From Cyathus striatus (Eukaryota > Basidiomycota > Agaricomycetes > Agaricales > Nidulariaceae), in the NCBI GenBank assembly GCA_025738555.1, contig JAOVFP010000012.1:496001-560000 (forward strand): DNA of 64,000 bases. Direction: 5' to 3'. The notes under the pieces were generated by a model. It did no database searches. It was not told the origin of the DNA and saw only the letters and a program-made list of their open reading frames with translations. A program made the position numbers and the translations under genes. Below are positions 25,556 through 37,421 of this stretch, piece by piece (positions within the stretch are counted from its first letter, which is position 1; each line of letters begins with the position of its first letter).

Positions 25556-27389
25556 TACAATGAAGAGGGGTGGCTTTTCACGCTTTCCTATCTGGCATTT
25601 TTTACTCTTTTATAGACATTTTAGCCTCGGAAGAAACGACAGATATATTCATGATAAAAGATTGCAATGATCCAAGCATACCGACATTCACACAGAGTGA
25701 ACCCATGTTCCTCGATGAGGCCACTTTGGATGAAAATCCATCTTCTGGAAAGTTCAGTTGGAACCACCAAGCAAAGCCAAGCACCCTCTTTCGCGTGTAG
25801 AAAAGTGGGAGTACGTATTTTTGGTACTTGCCCCTCAAATTCCGATATCTTATCGTAGTTACTAGCTTCCAGCTACACCTAAAATTGTATAAGCCAGGTT
25901 AAAAATAACTTTCGAGCTTGGTTCCGTTCAAGCCAGAAGCGTCAGAGAGTAAGTTCCCAAAGGCCCCAGTGGTCGCTTGAACGGGTTTCCTCTCAAGCCT
26001 TTGAGGAGATACCGGACCTTGATAATTGGGGGGACCATCTGGAAGTTTGGAGCCTTGGAGCCGGCACCAATTGCCAGGCTCGGTACTGGCCAGACCATCA
26101 TTCAAGTCTCTGGCCACATAACCGACTGAGTACCGACCAGTATTGGCCGACGAGGAACTAGGAAGGCAAGTCCAAATTTGCGAAGCGCATGCAATGTTCT
26201 AAGATCGGGAATGTGCAATTTTGGATGAGAGTATGGTCCTGGCTGAAGAGTCGCTAACGCCCATTGAGCACATAAAGTAGGCGACAAAGCCATGAGTGAC
26301 TCGGCGGTTATATGCTCCGTTACAGTTGAAGATCATATGCGCGTTTGATCATCATTGGAATGCTCCGTGTAACTACTTGTAACTGTTAGCTTGGGGCTTG
26401 GGCATACGATTTTCTGCGAGACGCAATTACACTTTGCATACTGGTGCAACGTTCCGGTATGTATTAGCAATATATGCCGTCAAAGCGCTGAACAAGGTAG
26501 TCAAAGAAAACGTACATTGTACTGTCGATTTATCACTAGCCTCCGAGAATGATTTCATAATTCGGAAATATCAGAAATAAAATAAAATGGTGATTTGTCG
26601 CCGACTCGCAAATGTCGCATGGCACAGGGGCAGGAAATGTGCTGTTGTGATATCCATCCAGGTCGTATCTATAAGTAGCGTCGGGCTCCTAAGAAGGGCG
26701 CCCAAGTGTTCCCATTACATAGAGCAAGCAGCACGATGCATATATTTTCATCCCCAGAATGATAGCCAATTGAATATTGTGATTGCTTCTAAGTATATCG
26801 GATGGAGGTCGCCAGATGGCAATCAGATAAAAATATAATGGTAACATTATCAGTGCCGTAAGGATGTACTTGTTCCACAGTTTAGGAGGCGGGGAACTGC
26901 AAGGAGGATGTAATAGACAAGACGAGGCGTGGTGGAATTACGAAATGTTGGTATGGTGCACAAGTAGCACAAGGCCTCACAAGCCTGCACAAGCGCACAA
27001 GCGAGCATCAGTCAGAATGAGTCACTAGCAAGGACGAGCACGACCAAGACTCAGAGAATGGGGCATAGCGGGCGGTACAAGGACAAGATGGAGCGCATGT
27101 CCCGTTTCCCATGAAGTCGCCGGTGAACTAGCCGGTTCCTCGTACACAACCTTCATGGTATACTTAACTGCCTCTTTCAATCTCCCGCACACCACCGCCA
27201 ACTAACTGTCACCAGAAACCCGAATCAACCCACTCGTCTCCGTTCACCCTTGTCTTCACCTCATCTACTGTGGCACCTCCCTAGTTTCATTCCCTCACTT
27301 AATTCCGTCGTTGTTTCAGGTATTGTCCACCTTGATTTGGCCAGCCGCCTTTTAACCTCAAAGTCTCACATTGATCTACCACCCGCAGA
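25556..27389. other. Long intergenic region, no gene seen
   Basis: 1.8 kb between divergent THI4 and chorismate mutase. Several frames of 60-90 codons exist on both strands, none with a domain or splice support. Near 26960-27010 there are several cacaag/caag repeats. It must contain both promoters; a CT-rich tract at about 27170-27340 lies just upstream of the chorismate mutase start, as is common in fungal promoters. Confidence 0.5.
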
Positions 27390-28555
27390 ATGAATTCACT
27401 CAATTTTATGTCCCCAGGAGATCCCCTCTCAATCGACCGCATACGAGGGGTCCTCACCAGATTGGAGGATACCATTATCTTTTCCCTCATTGAGCGAGCT
27501 CAATTCGCACATAACCCCCGAATCTACCAGCGAGGAGCTTTTAAAGAGCTCGCAGATCTTGGTTTCCACGGGAGCTGGCTCGAATGGTTCCTGAAAGAGA
27601 CAGAGTCGTTCCATGGTATGTGTCGCCTGAGAATCTTCACGATGCCCAGAAGACATCCCGTCTAACGCTGTACTTCCCTATTGAAGCAAAAGCGCGACGT
27701 TACTCAAGGTACGTGGAAAGATACGTCCCTTTCTACCGAGTGCTTATACTTTTCTGCTGCTGTACTAGCCCCGATGAATACCCTTTTACCAGCGATTTGC
27801 CAGAACCTGTGCTGCAGCCTTTATCCTTTCCTCGGATCCTTTACCCCAACAAGATCAGTGCTAATCCCTCAATACTTTCTTTCTACACGCGCGCCATAGT
27901 CCCGCGCATCACGCGCCAGGCAACTCTTATACACGCGGCTACGAGACGAGCTAATGGCATTACTGGGGACGAAGAATTCGAAGACGACGGCAATTACGGG
28001 AGTGCTGCTACCATTGATATCGAGGTCCTCCAATCCATAAGTAAACGAGTTCACTATGGTGGGCTTTTATAACTGTTTCGAACCAATTGCGCATTCCATC
28101 TAACAAGTCGGTAGGAAAGTTCGTGTCGGAATCGAAGTTCACTGAAAATCCTGCAGCTTTCATACCTCACATTAAAAATCGAAATCGAGCTGCGCTGGAG
28201 GCTCTGATTACCAAACCGGAAGTTGAACACAAACTGCTTCAACGATTGCGGAAAAAAGCTACAACGTATGCCCAACCTATCCTAGACGATGGTGAAGGCA
28301 TCCCCAATGGCGTCAAGGGTGCCAACGAAAATGAGTGTGGACCTGTGAAGATTGATGTTGATGGCGTTGTGGACTTGTACGAAAGCTACATAATCCCACT
28401 CACAAAAGAGGTCGAGGTTAGCTAAGATTCCATAGATTTTCGTTCATTCAATAAGTCTGATCGTTTTCTTACAGATCGACTACTTATTATGCAGACTTGA
28501 TGGTATGTCGGAAGTCGAGATAGATAAATTGATGGCAAAATCATCTGGAAACTGA
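27390..28555 (+). CDS. ARO7: Chorismate mutase (AroQ eukaryotic type)
   Basis: Exons 27390-27615, 27687-27708, 27769-28058, 28115-28416 and 28475-28555 give 306 residues. The all-helical eukaryotic chorismate mutase is clear: DRIRGVLTRLEDTIIFSLIE, FKELADLGFHGSWLEWFL, SPDEYPFTSDLPEP, ISKRVHYGKFVSESKF and VVDLYESYIIPLTKEVEIDY. It converts chorismate to prephenate, the branch toward Phe and Tyr, in the cytosol. In yeast the enzyme is inhibited by Tyr and activated by Trp through helices of this same fold; residues for that control are in the conserved part but I have not mapped them. One exon is only 22 nt. Frame intact. Confidence 0.95.
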
Positions 28556-28762
28556 AATCATATTTATCGGAAGCAGTGAACTGTAAAATATATCGCATGT
28601 CACTATTATAAAAAGAGATTGAACAAGTGAATGACCGTACAGATTCCAGGGTATGTAAGTATAAGATATCTCATAAAGAAAGCATAAGAATGGTGGTATA
28701 AATGGAGAGCCATGAAAGTGAAACGTAGAATACAAACAAGAAATAACTATAAGTAACGGAGC

Positions 28763-31029
28763 CTATATCGCTCTGGATAGCTCTCTGGACAAATCGAAGT
28801 TCAGTTCCTTAGACCGATCCAGCTCCAGTTCTACATAAATAATGATCAGCTGGCGTTCAACATCGAGTCTAAGCCCGTATTATTTAAAGTTTGTACCTTT
28901 CAGCAAACTTTGTTTATCGGCTTCAGATATTGTCTTAGTGGCGCGCCAGGCAAGCAATTTCTGCGTCCTGTATCTCTCGTACAAAACCTCTCGAGTGCGT
29001 ATTTTAAGAAGCTGTCGGAAAGGATGAAAGTAAATGATTAATTCCTTGCCGATACTTAAGAGACATACTTTGAGATGTGTAGACAGAACTGCAGTCCGAA
29101 GAGCGGCAAAATCACAATGGTTAGGATCGAGCACGTCAACGGTTCCCCATCTGAACCTTCTGATAAACACGCCCTTGAAATCCTCAGGGGGGCCATTCAA
29201 GAAGGGCACATGCTTAGAACTGCGCATCGATGCGGGAGTCTGAGGTACAATATCGGTAGAAGGAGAGTGGCCATCTTCGGATTGGTGCTGGCTTGGAGAA
29301 GGGGACTCTGTCGGCGGGAATCCATTATCATAGGAAGGGACACGCATACGGCGTTTTGTGACCTCAGGAGCGATCACGGCGAACGGTAGAAGCGACTTAA
29401 GGTCAGCCTTCGCGATGATGTGCGCAGAGAAACGGACGTTGGCTACGCTCTCGCGGTCTGTCGCGTCAGGAGACCGCGGTCGACCCCCGTCTTCTGCCGC
29501 TTGAGAAAGGTCACGTCGAGAACGCGAATGCGACATATTCCGTCCACCGTGCCGCGAAGGACGAAGCTTAATCACTGTGCGTGATTGCCGTTCGTCATCC
29601 TCGTCTTCTTCACTTTGACCCTCAGTGCCGTCAATGCTTTCGTCGTTGGCACCGTTTTCACCATTGGGGGAAGAAGTGGACTTTGATTGTTTATTACGCG
29701 GGGTCGGTAATGGAGGAGGTAAGGGACCAAACACGCCAATGTCAATGCCGGCATCCAATAAGCCTTTACGCACTGTAAAGTTGGGTATTATACGTAAGGA
29801 AAAGTTTGTCTGACTGAGAGTTTGAACCCACCGGCATTCTTGACTGCAAGCAACTTCTCGTCCGTCAACGAGTCTGCGCGGGCAATGACCGGAAGAACAT
29901 TGCAGCGAGAAGACAAGCGCTGAATGACCTTGATCTCCGCAGGAGACATCGTCAATGGACCTTCTGGAGACTCGTCATTATCTGTTTCCTCTTCAGAGGA
30001 CGTGTCAGGGACGAGCTCTGGAGGATGCGAAACTGTGGTTTCGGAGCGTGTGTGGGAAGGCAATGGCATCAACTCTTGTCTAGCTTCGGCAGTCATAATG
30101 GAAGCTGGATCAACGAGATAGATGCACCTGTTATAAAGTTCAGAAGGAACGCGACTTAGTCGTGGAGGAAACTTACAGGTGTACGTGTTGGTCTCCCTTA
30201 CTTTGTCGGATCACCTTCGATTCCTATTTACACGTATAAGCTTGAGCTCAGCAGTACATCCAAGCTTAATGAAGCTCACTTCGTTCATCGTCTGTGCATA
30301 TTGGCTCTCTAGATACTTTGTGATGTTATTAACTTGCCTGTCAAGCTTCAGCTCGCGTCCGTGGTGGAAGTCAAATCCTGGGGTGTCGATAGCTGAAAGG
30401 AGGATTCGGTCGAAGCGGGATTCACATATTTCTACAGACGCGCTCTGGATGGACGGTGTTGGTTTCTGTGACCCTTTTAAGAATCGATCGACGTTAGTTC
30501 GTTGTTCCGAAGAGGCAGTTGGGGATATTTCGGCAGTCTCGAGCAATAAGCGTAAAAGCGACGTCTTGCCTGTTCCTTTACTGCCGACAACCTAACACAG
30601 GAACATGAAGATACTGATTGGTAGTGACACAGGAGGGGGGCACTCTACCATAAGATTAAAGGTTGGTGGTACACGCGTCCTGCGCTGGCTAAACCGACCA
30701 GCGGATGTACCCACTTTCCGTTTGTCAAAAGCGGAAGGGGGCGGGTTCGACGTATAAAGCGAAGAAATGGGACCATTGCCATTGGATTTTCCTGAAGGAG
30801 ACCGAAACGGTTTATGGAATGGGATGGGTGCATGGTCAACCGCCTGGTAGGAGATTTTAGTCGCACCTTGGTGTGCGAACACAGGAGGCTGGTCCTGCCT
30901 TATGGCAGCGACGTCAACTAGATCTGAGGGCCAGGGGATGCCTTGACTGTTGAGTTCTGGAAGAGACGGGGACGTTCTAATGCGGGGCTGTTCCGGGGCC
31001 TTCTTGGGCTTGCGACGAAAAGAGAACAT
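28763..31029 (-). CDS. Divergent septin-like GTPase I
   Basis: Seven exons (31029-30649, 30591-30280, 30223-30177, 30127-29832, 29772-29069, 29011-28897, 28830-28763) give 640 residues. G1 is VVGSKGTGKTSLLRLLL, G3 is SAIDTPGFDF, and G4 is VLPVIARADSLTDEKL. Near the end FRWGTVDVLDPNHCDF matches the septin unique element, followed by LKIRTREVLYERYR. These place it in the septin family, whose members form filaments at the cell cortex. It differs from classical septins by a long Pro/Ser-rich N-terminus, an acidic insert after the G3 region and a 150-residue disordered insert (ERQSRTVIKLRPSRHGGRN and following) after G4. The short C-terminus lacks the long coiled coil. A related gene lies 2 kb upstream on the same strand. 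All frames are intact. Confidence 0.85.
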
Positions 31030-31692
31030 GGTGAAGCAGTTACTATGTATACGAAAGCAGGAATATAGATAACAGTGCAAAAAGAAAAGGACAGTGGGTG
31101 GTGAAGAGGTCGGGGTGGGTATAATACGCTACGCGAAGGGGAAGTTTTGGCACTGGCGCGCGTCAGGGAAGACAAAGGGAGAGAACAAAAGACAGCTGAA
31201 GTAGCAAAGAATCAAGTTTGTATCAAAAGAAATGTACAATTTCCAAGCGAGTATTTGTAAGTTGTAGCAGATGGAAATGAAAACGGCCGTCGTTAGGTAT
31301 CTTTACGTTGTAACCGACTGTGGGGCATATGGGCGGAGGCAAAGTGGTCCACAGGGGCCCGGGCGGGTTCAAACTTCACACCACCCCGAACCACTCTCAG
31401 CCAAGAATTCATTCCGCGTCAGGGACCACCTCGTATATATAAAGCCCCAATTCTGGACAATTATTTAGCAACTAGAAACATGATTCACAAAACGCGCAAA
31501 ATACAGATACAGTCCCATGCCATGTAGAGAAAAATAATAGCTAGTACTGCCTGGAGCCCTATAACCCTACAAAAACAGCAAAAAAGAAAGAAACTTGAAA
31601 ATTGACAGGAAAGCATGGAAAAGGGATAATCTACAGTTGAAGTTGAACAATGGTTTAAATGAAAAGAGAAGCTGGAGTCAAGCACACAATGC
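31030..31692. other. Intergenic, no gene seen
   Basis: 663 bases between septin-like gene I and the stop of the zinc-cluster gene, both minus strand. No supported open frame. It holds the promoter of septin-like gene I. Confidence 0.5.
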
Positions 31693-34646
31693 TTAGGGTA
31701 TACCGGCAATTACTGGAGAACTGTCCATCCTCATTTTCTTTGCCGCTCGACTCATATCTGGGTGCTCAAGAGGTCTTTTCAGGTCTATTTCATCATCAAG
31801 ATGGTCGTCCAGCTCCCGGTGATCAAGGTGGTCATTTCCAGTAGACGGCGTAGGGATCATTCGAGATGATGGTGGGGAAACAGATTGCGAATTGGCGGAT
31901 GGCTTCGATGTCGAAGGTCTCCGACCTTTCTTTTGTGGTACACCGTTAGGGGCACCACTCGTGTCATGCACGTAATTACACGGCAATTGCCTACGAGCAC
32001 AGCTCGCGCACGCGGGATGGGCACCGTCACATTTCGTCTTACGAGCTACAGGTTCCATAAGAAAAAGAGGATTAAGACCCACATGATCAGCATCAAATCA
32101 ATGAAATGTCGTAAACAGATTACTGACCTCGACAGAAGTTACAAGCCACAACTTTGGGACCCGAGCTTGAAGGTTGCCTCGTACTTTTGCCTGGAACGGT
32201 GGCGGCCCGTTTTCGCTGAGCCGCCTGTTGATCGGAGGCCGGTCTAATGGGAGGTAGAGAGGGTGCTGACATGGGAGCTGGAGTGGATGGGGAGGGAGCA
32301 GGCAATGAGAGCGTAGCGATATGCGGCAATTCGTTATCTGGAAAATATGTCCGGCCCTCTGGAACAGGCATCGGTTTTGATCTTGAGGGACCAGGCATGG
32401 GATGTTCATCTCGTCGCTCAGGAAGGGATGCCATCGGCAGAAGTGGTCCCGGGCCGTACCCCTCATGAGCCAGCTTGTCGACGTTTGAGCTCCTACGAGG
32501 TAGTGGCTGAGCAGGAACTTCAGGTGAGAGTGAATGCTGCTGTTCTGGCTCGGCCGATCGTTCATCCGCACTCTCACTCTCGCTCTCCTCCCCCTTGCGT
32601 TGCCTAACAGTTGTGCGTCTCTTATTCTGAGGCATGTAGTCGCACGGGTTGCTGCGTTTCATGCACTGCCCACAGGCCGGGCGACCGCCATCGCATTTCA
32701 ATTTCCGTGCTGGATTAGAATGGGTCAATGAGGCTGTGAAACTGGGCGGATGTAACTTACATCTGCAGAAGTTGCATGCGACGGTTATCTTTTTGCTGCG
32801 TTGCTTGTTAGTTCCTATTGTGAAATACAAGAAAAGAGCGATCATCAGCAATGGTGGAAATAGAAACGAGATGACTATGAAAGAATGAATAGGGCAAAAA
32901 AAACACTAACTCGGTCCGGCAGATTTGGCAGAACCTCCTGCTGAAATGGAATCAGGGGGAGGTCGTGGCATAGCAGTGGGGCGGACATCCCCGGCAAGAA
33001 TGTCACGCGGTCCAGAGAGGGATGGATGGCGAGGAACGGATGTATGTGGAGCGGTGTCGATGGCCAAGATAGGTCGTGAGTTGTGTGGAATGGGCACCAT
33101 GTGAGGGATATGTGAAATAGAAGGGCGGGAAGGGGGACGCTGTTGTTGGTGGTTATATTCATCGCAGAATTTATCAAAGAGATACTCCCTTGTGTACTTC
33201 TGCAAAGTCTAGATGACAGGGTCAGCGGCAAGAAGAGTGGTAGATAAAGAGGATTAGGCACAAGTCCACGGATGTAAAGAAGTATAAACACAAACATACC
33301 TCCATATGATGGAAAATAGCAGAACGGAGGGGCAAGAAGTCGCTGTGGGTAGGTTCCAAAACGTCGAGAGTCCCCCAGCGGTAGCTGCGTAGGAACTTTC
33401 CTCGGGCGAGTTTGGAGACGGCGGGATATTGGGAAGGGGGAGGTGTATACATTTGAACGAGTTCATGGCGAGGAGGATGAGGTCTTGGAACGCCGTCGCT
33501 GTGAGAATAAATATCGGGGGAGACGAGGGCGTACGGAAGGCGCAATTGGGCAGGCGCGACGGGCGAAGCGGGGGGAGAATTGGCGTTGGACGACGATCCG
33601 TTGGGATGGGTACCGTTCTGTGGAGGATGATCATCCTGTGGATAATGTCCGTCCACATCGAAAATTCCAAATCCAATCCCGGCATCTGCCAGATCCCGGC
33701 GAATGGCCATCTTGACCGCATTAAGGCGGTCATTTGAAAGGATGTCTGCGCGAGCTATTACTGGCAGGACATTGACTCGCCTAGAGAGACGACGGATGGC
33801 TGATACATCCGCAGCGGGAAGTGTCGGTCTGTACAAAAGGGGATTGGTTGTGACGGGCGGCTCTAGAATAACGGGTTCTTGGTCAGGCTGAGAAAGACTG
33901 CCGGTACGCGCCCTGGGAACAAGTGGGGCTGGGGGAGCTGGCACGGCTGCAGGAACAATTTGATCTGGATCCAAGAAATATATGCATCTAAGAGGTTTTG
34001 AAGTCAAAAATTAACGGATGCAGAGGTGGAGATACAAGAGGGAAAGAGCTTTGCAACGCACAAGTGAACGTAACGGTCGCCACTTTTGGCCTTCCATTCC
34101 TAAGGAACAATGGATTTGAGCACGCCTAGTGAGGATGGAAGGAAAGAGCGCTCACGTCGTCTAGGCCCTCCGCAAACCGAGAGTCAATGTACCGGATTGT
34201 CTCAGTGAGCTGCCTCTCTGCAGCAGGCTCATCCCTGAAGTCGAGGGAAGGAGTATCAATAAGGGAGAGTCCAAGGCACAGCTTCCCGCCGTTCGCGTCG
34301 TCGACATTGATGTCAATTGATGCGGTTCTGATGAAAGAGGTGTGACCGCTGGAGCCCTGGACGAATTTTGCGACGGATGCGAGCTGGTCCTTGGAGGCGC
34401 GTGAGTGTATGTCGCTGGTGTCGAGGAGAAGACGGAGAAAAGAAGTTTTTCCTGATCCGGGGGGGTGAAAAGGACGGTGAGCACGACGGATAAGCGGTGA
34501 ATGAAAAGGAGAAAGCGGGCAGGATTACCTCCACGACAGCCAGCTACGAGGAGGGTGAATTCTGGACGGATGTTGTCTGGGAGGAGAAGAGATGAGCAGT
34601 CGGTCGGGAGTTGTGGTGTGTGGAGGAGAGATGTTACCCGGGGCAT
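31693..34646 (-). CDS. Septin-like GTPase II, possibly fused to two Zn2Cys6 clusters
   Basis: Eight exons fit one frame of 808 residues: 34646-34529, 34451-34156, 34099-34062, 33987-33300, 33208-32911, 32814-32761, 32709-32128, 32045-31693. Exons 1-5 are septin-like: RPEFTLLVAG with the P-loop, SLIDTPSLDF, VLPVIARADILSNDRL, YRWGTLDVLEPTHSDF and LQKYTREYLFDKF. Exons 6-8 hold two fungal zinc clusters, CNFCRSRKLKCDGGRPAC and CNFCRARKTKCDGAHPAC, each completed by CxxCx6C, plus acidic and Ser/Pro-rich stretches. If the intron at 32910-32815 is not spliced, the septin ends at TAG 32908-32906 and a separate transcription factor must start elsewhere. The canonical acceptor of intron 1 (34452) leaves the P-loop one residue short (GCRGGKT), while the codons just upstream encode GSGKT. 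Zinc-cluster proteins bind DNA in the nucleus; septins are cortical, so a fusion would be surprising. Confidence 0.65.
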
Positions 34647-35557
34647 TGGGGTTGTGGTGGAGGATGGGGTAGGATGACTGGCGGAGGCGGTTGTCGTCGT
34701 CTCTCTGTTCGTGACGATTCCTCTGGTCAGAGGGGAGCATGGAAGAGGGCAGGGCGTGTGCCAGGAGATGGCCAGGACGGAGAAAGCAGGATTGCCCGCA
34801 CGGCACGCAAGGAAAGCGCGGTGATTTAGAATGGCTGCTGATGGACAACTGATGCGAGTTGCAATCCATTCCAACACTCCAAACCAGATCATCCCGCTCA
34901 TCTCGACTGCTAATTCCCACCGAACCAATCGGAACAATCCAAGGTCCAAATCGCCCCCTTATCCGTCCCACTTCCCCGGCCAACCCCCCTCCACCCCTCC
35001 ACCCCCCCCTCCACTCCATTAATTATTTAATTCAATTCCAACTTCAGCTCTTTACTACTCTAATACACATTACACCTTGCTATCGTAACATATCATAATC
35101 AATATAAAATATAATAATACCATTAGGGTGCAAATATCGTGGGAGCCGTAGTCTCTGCGCCCGCAGTGCGCATCTAACAAACCTAACAAAAGAGTGGATG
35201 GCAACAGATGGTATACGTAACCAGAAGCTTACTTGGATCTGTCATTGCCCCGACAGCGGGAAATGAATGTGGGGGAGAAACGGGAACGTTGAGAGAAGGC
35301 ACCGAATCGTCCACACCGAATCATCCACCCAAATCACCCATCCATCCCTCAATCAAATCATCATCTTCCTCCCCTCCTCCTCCTCTAGAAAACCATCCCA
35401 TTTCTTCTTCCCCCTTGCATGCCTGCTTCTCCTTGCGTTCTCCATGCCTTCCTTAACCCCTTTCTCTCGTCTTGCAGATCATTCCGCACTCCGGAACTCG
35501 ACGCGGCATTCACTCCTCCCAGAGCACATCTTCCTCACCACCACCCCATCCAGTTTC
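34647..35557. other. Intergenic, C/T-rich tracts
   Basis: 911 bases between the septin-like gene II start and the stop of the next zinc-cluster gene. It has a strongly C-rich run at about 34980-35020 and CT-rich stretches at 35320-35460. Open frames here are shadows of that composition. It contains the promoter of septin-like gene II; an earlier start in the same frame (up to 34949) cannot be excluded. Confidence 0.5.
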
Positions 35558-37421
35558 TCACCGAGGCTCTCCCAAATCTCGGCCTCCCTCTTCTCCCTCC
35601 GACCCGTCCCCAGAGCTTGTTTCTAAGCTTTGCGGAGAACGTGCTTCTCGTGGAAGTATCATTTCAGGCGACGGCGGTCCGGAATGAGGGGGTGATGCCT
35701 CGGGCGGCTGATACGAGAATCGATCCAACGACATGACAGACGCGTAAGGTCGAAGTTCCGGAGCCAGTGCTTCCAGCTCGTAATCAGCCGCTGATGACGA
35801 AGGTCGTCCATCCGACGCTCTTAAGGAACTCCCTCCCCCATATGCATCTGACATCCCCGCTGCATTGGGATTGTCTTTCTTCGATCGACTTCGCTTGGGT
35901 GCCTTGCCTGGTCCACGCCGTCGCTGTATCGGAACATATTCGCACTGGTACTTGCGGGCTATGCAATTAGAACATGCCGGCCGAGCACCGTTGCACCGAA
36001 GCTTCCTCCCTGCATCAAGTTTCGTGAAACGTCAGCCTTGGATCTCTTCCGCAAAGTAATAAAAATAAAAATAAAAATATATGAGAAGTAAGAGAAATGT
36101 CGCATTACCTCTGCAGAAATTACAGGCTACCGCTGTTTTCCTTGACGCATGGCTTTTCCTTTGTCCTTCTTCCTCTTCTGATACGTCCTTGCTCCTCTTC
36201 CGCTTCCCTATTGACTTCTGGCTTGCCTCCCCAGAGGAGTCGTGCAGCTCGGGCGTCTGCCCACCTCGAATACTCGGTCCAGGCGCAGACGACGACAGAC
36301 TAAGTGCTCCGACCTCCCCGATTGGTGGATAGGTATAGGCGTAAGGTTGGGATTCCGCCACCCCAGGCTGTGGTGGAAACGTAGGCCAATGATGGAATAA
36401 GTTATCAGGAGGTAATCCGTACATCCCATCTGTTATTCAGTATAGAGATTAATGCACTTGAAAAAAAAATAAGTAAGTTATATGTCTTACGTTGAAAATT
36501 CATTCCGCCGCTAGTAATATATTCTTCTTCCCCTCTTAATGAATGCTCGCTGCCGGGCCCCGACCAGTCTTCCGGCTGCGAGCTGAAGCGCCTCAGAGGC
36601 GCGGGTTGGCTACATCCACGTCGTCCACGGCTCGAGGATTGTTCTTTGTACATCGTCTGAAGCAGCGAAGAGGGCCCCGCCTCCCCTTCCCGCCAGGAGG
36701 TTCGTAAAATTGGCGGCTCCCGAGGTATCGGGTGCAATAGTGTTGCGGAACCTCCTTCACTTTCCCTCCAGGCCGTCATGGAAAGAGGAGGTGGCTCACG
36801 CTGATCTGAATGAAACAAGCTGGGCGACCCCGTGCGAGACTCCCATGACGCACGATGTAGCACCGGCTGTCGTGTCATTGGCATTGGAAGAGTTAAATTA
36901 CGGTCTCGACCGCTGGTACAATTTCGCGCGACATGGTAAATTGGATTACTGTAATCAGACCCTGGAGTGAAGGGCTGCTGTTGCTGTTCGTGTAGGGGAG
37001 CGATGGCGAGAGGGTCTGTAGGGAGTGGATGAAATGGTAAATCTGAAGCTGCTGGCTGCTGTCTGTCGCTGGGTCTGACGAGAAAATCCACTGGCCTGGA
37101 GTCAAAGCTAAAATATCGCCTGGGGCTGCGTGCGTGGTTGTAAGGGGCTGAAGTGGAGGCTGGAGTGGGCGATATGGACGCAGCAAGGGGGGTCAGGTGA
37201 AAAGGCGGCGATACCGAGGATTGGCGCAGTGGATGCTCTCCATGGATGACGGTGGAGACCTGGTCTGTATCCGGGGCAACAATGGCGGGCAGGGTGGGAG
37301 GGGAGTAGGTAGACCTTGTGGAACTGTCTCTTGGCTGGGAGACGACGGGGCCAGTGTAAAGGTGAGGAATCAAGCTGCTGGGGAGAGAGCTTTTCCTTTG
37401 CTCCCTTTCCTTTCCAGTCAT
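35558..37421 (-). CDS. Zn2Cys6 transcription factor
   Basis: Exons 37421-36491, 36429-36109 and 36009-35558 give 567 residues. A long disordered N-terminal half rich in Pro, Ser and Gln (SDRQQPAASDLPFHPLPTDP and similar) is followed by a basic stretch (KSIGKRKRSKDVSEEEEGQR) and the zinc cluster CNFCRGRKLRCNGARPAC plus CSNCIARKYQC. A linker RRRGPGKAPKRSRSKK follows, then a Ser-rich tail. Zn2Cys6 proteins are fungal DNA-binding regulators. Having the cluster near the C-terminus is a layout I associate with basidiomycete members. The cluster exon junction sits at the same codon as in both clusters of the neighbouring gene. The start MTGKEREQRK was preferred over upstream in-frame ATG 37595. No targets can be inferred. 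Confidence 0.88.

Noticed and set aside
25556..25800. TPP riboswitch upstream of THI4
   Set aside because: I could not find the conserved CTGAGA and GATCTGGATAATGCCAGC-like elements in the 5' flank.
26900..27010. cacaag repeats as a CRISPR-like or satellite array
   Set aside because: The units are too short and irregularly spaced; the genome is eukaryotic.
32120..32851. Independent zinc-cluster gene starting with a hydrophobic MIALFLYF leader
   Set aside because: The hydrophobic leader is exactly the polypyrimidine end of an intron followed by an acceptor; a signal anchor on a DNA-binding protein makes little sense.
34161..34949. A 262-codon frame beginning at 34949 as the septin-like II start
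   Set aside because: The frame is open, but the N-terminal part (GMIWFGVLEWIATRIS) reads like promoter sequence and the part after the P-loop is intron read-through; ATG 34646 is closer to the conserved domain.
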